Positions 57,420-64,000 of a stretch of 64,000 nucleotides of DNA are shown piece after piece. A program made the translations under genes and the position numbers. Position 1 is the stretch's first letter. Every line of letters starts with the position of its first letter. Origin of the DNA: Carya illinoinensis (lineage: Eukaryota > Streptophyta > Magnoliopsida > Fagales > Juglandaceae); the NCBI RefSeq assembly GCF_018687715.1, contig NC_056753.1:10219001-10283000 (forward strand). The letters are read 5' to 3'. The notes under the pieces were generated by a model. The model was not told the DNA's origin. It ran no database searches and saw only the letters and a program-made list of their open reading frames with translations.

Positions 57420-59234
57420 CTATGTGAACAATGAAATTATACTCGGCACATTTATAAACAAAATCTTCTAATATAAGATGAACACAAACCTTGCACAAAT
57501 CACAGCAATGATCGGAAGTCTTCTTAACAAAAGTAAGAGGATGTTGATGGTTATCAATTGTGCAAGTTTTCCCAAACTGATATTTGAGAATTTTTCAAGA
57601 ATATATTTCAGATGAGCAGGACAAATGCAATCTGCACAATAGTAGAACCAACAGCTTGGGTCTTGTTCTTTTTCACAAATATCATAATACTATTCATCCG
57701 AATTATCTTTTGGAGCATAACAAAAAGTAAAGGGATGTTCATGTTGTTCATACCATACTGTATGTGGCAATGCTAAACACTTAAAGTCCAATGCAAATTC
57801 ACAATCAGCACAATAGAATTGGATTTTGTTAATTCAATCACAATTATTACACTTTCTGCCTTCTTGTGACCTATAAAGAATAAGTCCGTGTTTGTGACTA
57901 TCATAAGTGAAGTTATATGGGATTAAACAGTACTGAACATCAAGGTCAAATGTGCATTCCTCACAATTATAAGTGAAGCCATTACAAAAATGGCCACAAG
58001 CATCACATCCAAAAGAACCACTTGCATAAATTGTCCTTGGGAGGAGCATAAGAGGCTATCAATGGAGTGGATGTCTCATTCTTCTTCTTAATTCAACACA
58101 AGATTTGTGAAGAAAGAATCTACACTGAGCACAAGCATAATATAAATAAAGATGTACTGCATACAGGCATCACACTTTTCTTTGATCCCAAACTTGTCAA
58201 TGAGTTTTATGTCATGCTCATGACTAAAATGTTTGATTTCTGCAGCTATTTTATTCTCATCTACTCCTGGTTTGAACTTTTTAACATTGTATGTCAATAT
58301 GTCTGTGGATTCATCAATCCCAAGTTCTTCCTATTCTATCATACTTGTTGATGACTCAATAGATTATTCATCTTTATACTTTGTACAAATGTCTCATCTC
58401 TCTCTTCTTTGCTTGTAGCACAATGAAGGTGGGCCACAAAATCACAACTTGAACAATAATAAACCCCGTAGTCTATGTCCACCATGTTAGCACATAGTTG
58501 GCAAACATTGCGGCTCAATGGATTAATAGCTGGAAGAGAGTAAATGAGGTTGAGAGGGTGATCCTACCGTATAACTTTGACAATCAATAGTAAAGAAGCA
58601 CAATCTAGATGGATCATAAATGAACAGATGACACAAAAGTAAAACATGCCCCTGCCTACCTTCCCAATGGATTAATGGATGGAAGAGAGTAAATGAGGTT
58701 GAGAGGGTGATCCTGCCGTATAACTTTGACAATCAATAGTAAAGAAGCACAATCTAGATGGATCACAAATGAACAGATGACACAAAAGTAAAACATGCCC
58801 CTGCCTACCTTCCCACAAGCATCGCAAGTGAATGAGATCAATTTTTTTACAAGGGTCAATGAATGGTCATGAATCTTTGCCACTATGATAAGTGGTCCTA
58901 CAACCAACGGTAAAAAAATACATTCTGGGTGGACCATAAACAAATAGGTAGCATAAAAATAAAACATGCCCTTCCCTTCTTTCTCGCAATGATCACAAGT
59001 GAATTGAGATAATTTCCATATAAGGGTCAATAGATGATTGTGAATATCAACTTTTGTGGTTAGTGAAAGCGAAGCACATTTGATACAAAGATGGAACTTA
59101 CAACGAGAACAAGTGTACGTGTATGTGAACCACCGATAGTGATCTCTTCTGCAATTGTCACCTGATTGATATTCTTCTATCGATTTCATTTGACTAAGAG
59201 TGAGAGGATGTTTGGGGTGGAATGAGTACTGCAA
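57420..59234 (-). pseudogene. DC1-domain (Cys/His-rich zinc-binding) protein, pseudogene
   Basis: Minus strand from the ATG at 59234: MQYSFHPKHPLTLSQMKS, then repeated DC1 units: YTCSRCKFHLCIKCA, HLLTLIWKLSQFTCDHCEKEGKGMFYFYA, HSLTLVKKLISFTCDACGKVGRGMFYFCVICSFVIHLDCASL, INPLSRNVCQLCANMVDIDYGVYYCSSCDFVAHLHCA, DILTYNVKKFKPGVDENKIAAEIKHFSHEHDIKL, GSFGCDACGHFCNGFTYNCEECTFDLDVQYC, FYCADCEFALDFKCLALPHTVWYEQHEHPFTF. DC1 proteins are large plant families, often stress-linked, thought to bind zinc and lipids or proteins; roles are mostly unknown. A 148-bp tandem duplication, frame changes near 58.17 kb, and stops (two in tandem near 58.06 kb, others near 57.83 and 57.69 kb) destroy it. Confidence 0.85.
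58516..58812 (-). repeat. 148-bp tandem duplication inside the DC1 pseudogene
   Basis: Two units start near 58516 and 58664 and differ at only a few positions, for example ATCCTACCG versus ATCCTGCCG. Because 148 is not a multiple of three it shifts the frame, so the unit is read once as coding and then hits a stop (INPLGR-stop). Confidence 0.9.
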
Positions 59235-59400
59235 CTGGTGTGGTACTAATTCGACACATGATTATGTATGTAGAAAGAGAAATGCTAAACGTACTAACAA
59301 AAAATGTAGAGTTTGTTATGGACTGACATGACAAGGTCATAAGTGTAAATTCACTAATAAAAGAAAACCTATCTCCTTTGAAGAAGATAATCTAAGCAAG
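59219..59400 (+). pseudogene. Small zinc-knuckle-like coding remnant of unknown origin
   Basis: Plus strand, directly back-to-back with the DC1 start: NEYCNWCGTNSTHDYVC, RKRNAKRTNKKCRVCYGLT, stop, QGHKCKFTNKRKPISFEED. The CX2CX6HX3C and CX2CX5HX2C-like spacing suggests a zinc-binding peptide from some transposase or DNA-binding protein, but I do not recognise the family and the fragment holds a stop. Confidence 0.3.
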
Positions 59401-62400
59401 GTGGTGGGGGGAAGACAGAGAGGCGGTGGGGGCTTTAATGGAGAACTAACTAACCACTAAAAGCTCAACAAATTTTAGAATTACAAATATGTATTGAGCG
59501 TTTAAAGACAAAAAAGAAAATTCTTGCTTTTTTTAAATTTGAGTGCTTACCTACTGCACTACATTCTCCATGCGTGGAAAGTCTTCATGAGTCATAAGAG
59601 GGCTAGATGCAGAGGTATATTTCGCCGAATGGAAGTTATAAGGTGTATATTAGAGTTTTAAAAAGGGGCTCTCTCTCTCTCTCTCTCTTTAGTTTTGTAT
59701 TTTTATTATTTTTAATAACAATGACATGTCAATACGTGCTGGACACTACGTTTTGTTACATACGGGTAGCAGCTCTCATGTAGAAATAATCGCACCCATC
59801 TTTACATCCAAAACAAGGAGTACTTAATGATGCTATTTACCAGCACAATTCAAAATAATGATGATATCCATCATGACTTACTAGTAATCCATCGAGGCTC
59901 AACAAGAAGGGATGTGGGTGGCTGAAATATTGAAACTCCATCGCGCCCTAATCACTATATTTAATTATATTGTACGCTCGTGTTCATCATATATATATAT
60001 ATACACACACATGATATACGGCCTGAAAAATATGGTCAATTAATTTAGATGGATGTATTAATTAATTTGAACATTTAATCATCTCCAAATTCAAATGGGT
60101 CCAGATCGATCATATATATTTATCAAAATGAAAATTAAAGAATAAAATAAAATAAACAATCTGCCCACTTAATCTATCTTGCACAATTTTACTTGATCTA
60201 TCTGTGCAGATTGAAGAAGAAAATATAGATCGAGGGAGAAAAATAAAATTTATATATATATATACACACCAATTAAATAATAAGCAGAAATTAATTAATT
60301 AATAATACTCACCTTAAAAGGGAAAAAGAAAATAATTCTGATAATTTTGGCTGATCAGAAGTTAACAAAGCTAGCTTCCGAGTACTCTTGCTTGCCTGGA
60401 TCATTTGCTTCAGAGAAAGCTGATAAGATGGAGGCTCAAAACTCACCTCTTACTAGTGCCATGTGAAAGGAATGAAAGAGAAAGGATCTATACTCTTCAT
60501 CATTCAGTTTATCGTCCTTATTCTTATTAATTAATGTAGTACATTTTAATTTAGTGGCTGCATAAATAAACCATTTAAGTTAAAAATAATACATAAAATA
60601 TCACATTAGATCAATGACAAAATTCCGAATAAAAAACAGTAATTATTTTTTTTCTATTTATATGAATTTTATCTTGAGTCAAATTATCAGGGTTGCACAT
60701 GAGTTAATTAGATCTTAAACAGAATCATTAAATTGTCCTTCCAGGTATTATAAATATTTTCAAGAAAATGAATATCTTAAAAAATAAATAAATAAATAAG
60801 ATTTTAAGTTCAAGAGCATACATAGCTACATGGAACTTGGAAGGACCATTAGTTACTTTTTGTTTTTGGATTTTTTGCGGTTTAATTTTTTATTGTTCTC
60901 ATTTTTTTTTCCTTTTAATTAATATGTTACTTATATTTGAAAATACAATTTTGAAGTAATGCCCTATAATATTATTGTAGCTGGCCCTTAATTATGATCT
61001 TGTATTTTTCCCAATACGATAAAAATATGTTTGTTAAGCCTTTCATCATCACCGATATCATGCTAAATTTCTGATATGGATATGATATTCATCAACTAAA
61101 TAATGTTCAACAAATTAAGTTAATAGATATGGTCATCCTGCCCAAGTATATAATAGTGTCCGCGCGCATATTCCATCAAGGATTGATCCCTTAGTTGGTT
61201 TAATACAACAAGATATATAGGACCTTTATAAATACAGAAATAATAGTTGCAGTCATGAATATGCAAGCGTCGTTCTATCATTTAAAAAAAATGAATAAAT
61301 ATAAGAAGTACATGAAAAGAAATTAATTTTTTAATAGTAAATCTTATTCTTTTTTAAAAAAATTATGTGGTACTTGTATATTCTATGACTATACGTAGTA
61401 TTACTCCAGATTTACTTGGAAGAAAAGCTAGGCCGTAAGATGGGCACGAGACTCACCTAGCTAGCTAGCAGTTACTAGTGCTATATGAAAGGAATTAAAG
61501 ACCAAGAGTACTGTGGGATATATGTATGGACGAGTTGATCATCATCAAGAGTTGAGAAGGTGGGGTTCACATTCTAATATTATTCTACAACTCTTATCCT
61601 TTTATCTACCAATTCGAAGAAATTCTTTTTATAGATTTTTTCGTGCATGAGGTTTTTACACTTTTTGCTCCTTTTAGTTAATTTCTTCGTCTACATTTGA
61701 AAATAAGGTTTTGATTTTTATTAAAACCAATAGGGACTTGAAAAGAAAATATTTTTCTATTTGAAAGTCGATGCATAAAATATATCATTCACTAATAATT
61801 AAGAAATATTAAGTCTGCAAAACGATATTGTATAAGCAAATTCAAAAGTGATATGATTTGATATGATACGTTATATTGTAAAATTTTTTTTACTATAAAG
61901 TTGATATAATACATCACATTAAATCACGCTACTTTGCAAATTTATTTTTGTGAGATTGTTTTACAGAAAAAGCATTTGTCATTACAATTTATTTGAAGAG
62001 TGCTCCTTCGTTGCTTTGCATATATTTTAATTATGACTATTAAATGTATTCCCAAACAATCCAGCATGAAAATAGAAAAAGCATAAAAACAAAAACAAAA
62101 AACCAAAATTCTAAAAATTATATATATATAAAATAAAATAAAAAATAAAAAAACCCAAAAACGATTGCAAATCCTATTTGCCGATAGACCTGAAACGCAC
62201 TTACCCAAATTAACCGTGATTGAGTTGCTGGAAAGGAATGTTGTTTCTTGTAAGAAATTTTATTTTATTTTTTATTTTTTTGAGAAAGTGGTTGAGATTT
62301 AATTCGTTATAGATAAAAGCTAAGAATTCTAGTATTTGGGCCGGGCCTGGCCTGCATGGGGAAAAACAAAAGGCAGAAACATTAAACTACATAACTAATT

Positions 62401-63171
62401 AAGCTTGATCGGATGCTTAGTGCCAGTTAGAAAAAAAAATGTAAAATTCACCTACTTAAATAGATCTTTGTTTGATTTGACATGTTAGGCGACACTGATT
62501 TGCATATAAAATTTCTCTTATTTAAATATATTTACCTCAACTTTTAGCTCCAACAAAGTAAAAAAGTGGGTTTAACAAGGGTAACTTTCGCCATTAGATT
62601 AGAAGAGAAATAGAGTATTAGTGCATGCAGCTGACAGCCTCCGACCTTTTAATATGTAAAAATAAATACGACCACAGAAGAGTAATCATCTCAAGATAAG
62701 AAAGTTGGGCAACTTATACTAAGCACTTAGCAACAGCGCAAGTGTAAATAGCTCTTCAATGAGAAACATGTTTCTTGGGAAATGTCTTACAGTGTAATGT
62801 TCCCAGATTCAAGAATGCATCTGGTTAATGTACCTGTGTATAATTAGTAATTCTGTATTCTGAACCTTAAGGGGGAATGATTGGCGAGGCGTTTGTATTC
62901 TAGAAATTATACTGTGCCTGAATATATTTGTTATGTAAGTTCTATGGTTTGTTAAAGCCAATAGAAGGAGGTAATACTCCATATCCATAGCTGCTACTTG
63001 TGAGGCTCAAATGCTTGCCTTCACCTGGTAAATTTGATTTTAGATTCACCAGAATATGGACTCAACGTGATCTGTATTGAACCATTTTTCACTCTAAATA
63101 ATACTATTATTTTTTTGTAATAATAACCATTTGTTCAATTTGAATGACAAATATGATAGAATTTTTAATAA
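59401..63171. other. AT-rich intergenic region
   Basis: No gene recognised. It contains a CT microsatellite (59.67-59.69 kb), several TATA-repeat runs, and a diverged duplication of 60.35-61.0 kb at 61.43-61.75 kb (shared blocks near 60.44/61.45 kb and 60.87/61.66 kb). Confidence 0.5.
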
Positions 63172-63512
63172 TTTGGCCTGGTTTGGTTGCAACTCATATG
63201 AGATCAATTCAGTTTAGTCTAATTTTAAGTTGTATCTAACATCCAAACACATGACTCTCAAATTACTAAATTCATCTCAACTCAAAACCTTCTTATACGT
63301 AAGACCTACAACCTTTTTCAACTCAACACATCTTTATATGTGAGACCCACAATTTTTTCAATTTTCAATCCATAAATAGTAATAAACTTATCTTAATATC
63401 CAAACACATTTAAACTCATTTTAGATGAGTCTCACATAACTTATTCCACCTACCTAACTCATTATTATTTATAAAGAATTCAGTTCAGCTCAATATCCAA
63501 ACGCAGCCTAAA
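63172..63512. mobile_element. MITE candidate with imperfect terminal inverted repeats
   Basis: Left end GGCCTGGTTTGGTTGCAACT and right end, inverted, GGCTGCGTTTGGATATTGAG. The interior has several CTCAACTCAA-like and TGAGTCTCACA blocks. Similar pieces are at 28.55 and 30.0 kb. Confidence 0.55.
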
Positions 63513-63672
63513 TTGATCAAGTATGACTAACTTATGTATTATCTGCAGGTTGCACTATTCAGATTATTATTTCTTTTTGTGTTCTCTGTCAAGTATCCAA
63601 AGTCGCCAACTAACCCTTTGTACCTAAATCGCGTGCATCATCACATGCTTTTTTTCTTGAGTTTTGCTACTC

Positions 63673-63850
63673 ATAAGCCCCATACACCACACACATCATT
63701 TTTTTTATTTTTTAAAAATTTTTAAAAATTATTTTTGAATTTATTCTTTTTAAAATAATTAAATTTTTTTACTCATTATCTATATATCAAACATTTAGTA
63801 AAAGAAAAAAATTAAAAAAAATATATATGGTGTATGGTGTATGGGCTTAT
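63673..63850. mobile_element. Small MITE (about 178 bp)
   Basis: Left end ATAAGCCCCATACACCACAC; right end, inverted, ATAAGCCCATACACCATACA. The AT-rich core can fold into a long hairpin. No flanking duplication could be fixed. Confidence 0.6.
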
Positions 63851-64000
63851 ATTTAGAATTTTTCTTCTCTTAAATAAGTAAAATAAATGTAACCAAATCT
63901 GTGCGAATTTAGAGATGAAATAAAGATCCATCACATGATACACCAGAATCCAAACTAAAAAAGTGCACTTTGGAACCACCAGCTCTAATTACAAAAGCAG

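Noticed and set aside
1..64000. tRNA, rRNA or other structural RNA genes
   Set aside because: I looked for tRNA-like B-box and cloverleaf patterns and for rRNA blocks by eye and found none; only tRNA-complementary primer sites of retrotransposons are present.

Overview
The window looks like nuclear DNA of a dicotyledonous plant, probably a woody one. The support is spliced genes with GT..AG introns, plant-type DC1 and ATG1 proteins, and plant transposons of almost every order. The MITE-like segments near 28.5, 30.0 and 63.3 kb resemble a family I associate with Fagales; that placement is weak inference.

Only one host gene looks intact: the 5' part of an ATG1-type autophagy kinase on the minus strand (visible coding exons 134-2609, continuing off the left edge). 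A second host-type locus, a DC1 (cysteine/histidine-rich) gene at 57.4-59.2 kb, is a broken pseudogene, and a further DC1 fragment lies at 54.2-54.8 kb.

The rest is nested repeats. From left to right: a decayed Ty3/gypsy Tat-like element (about 3.2-8.2 kb); an LTR-like remnant; an AT-rich inverted-repeat element (9.4-10.3 kb); and a CACTA transposon (10395-28328, TSD TAT). The CACTA carries a decayed Transposase_24/TNPA-type gene, the 3' end of a TNP2-type transposase (DUF4216), and a plus-strand gene resembling the 'putative plant transposon protein' family. That third gene is split by a young, nearly intact 9.78-kb Del/Tekay-like Ty3/gypsy element (17412-27191, TSD AAATT). The gypsy element's gag and pol frames join exactly if a 98-nt intron is removed.

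Next come a truncated Copia (30.1-33.3 kb), a hAT/BED transposase pseudogene (34.5-35.6 kb) and a LINE on the minus strand (36.1-39.9 kb). A minus-strand Copia 3' half follows; its LTR holds a 5'-truncated LINE and its RNase H gene is split by an AT-rich inverted-repeat element, which itself contains a Del-type solo LTR (41766-43885, TSD TAATT). After that lie a second Tat-like element with gag and a probable antisense ORF region but no visible pol (46.2-50.3 kb), two retroposons of one family nested in each other (50.36-52.79 kb), LTR fragments, the DC1 pseudogene, and a mostly AT-rich tail with two MITE candidates.

The most interesting structures are the CACTA element's CGTTCGAACG palindromes, which occur near both ends and next to an internal TATA box, the precise gag-pol intron, and an acidic mini-ORF conserved between two diverged LTR subfamilies. 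All family assignments were made by reading translations by eye; no database search was possible.
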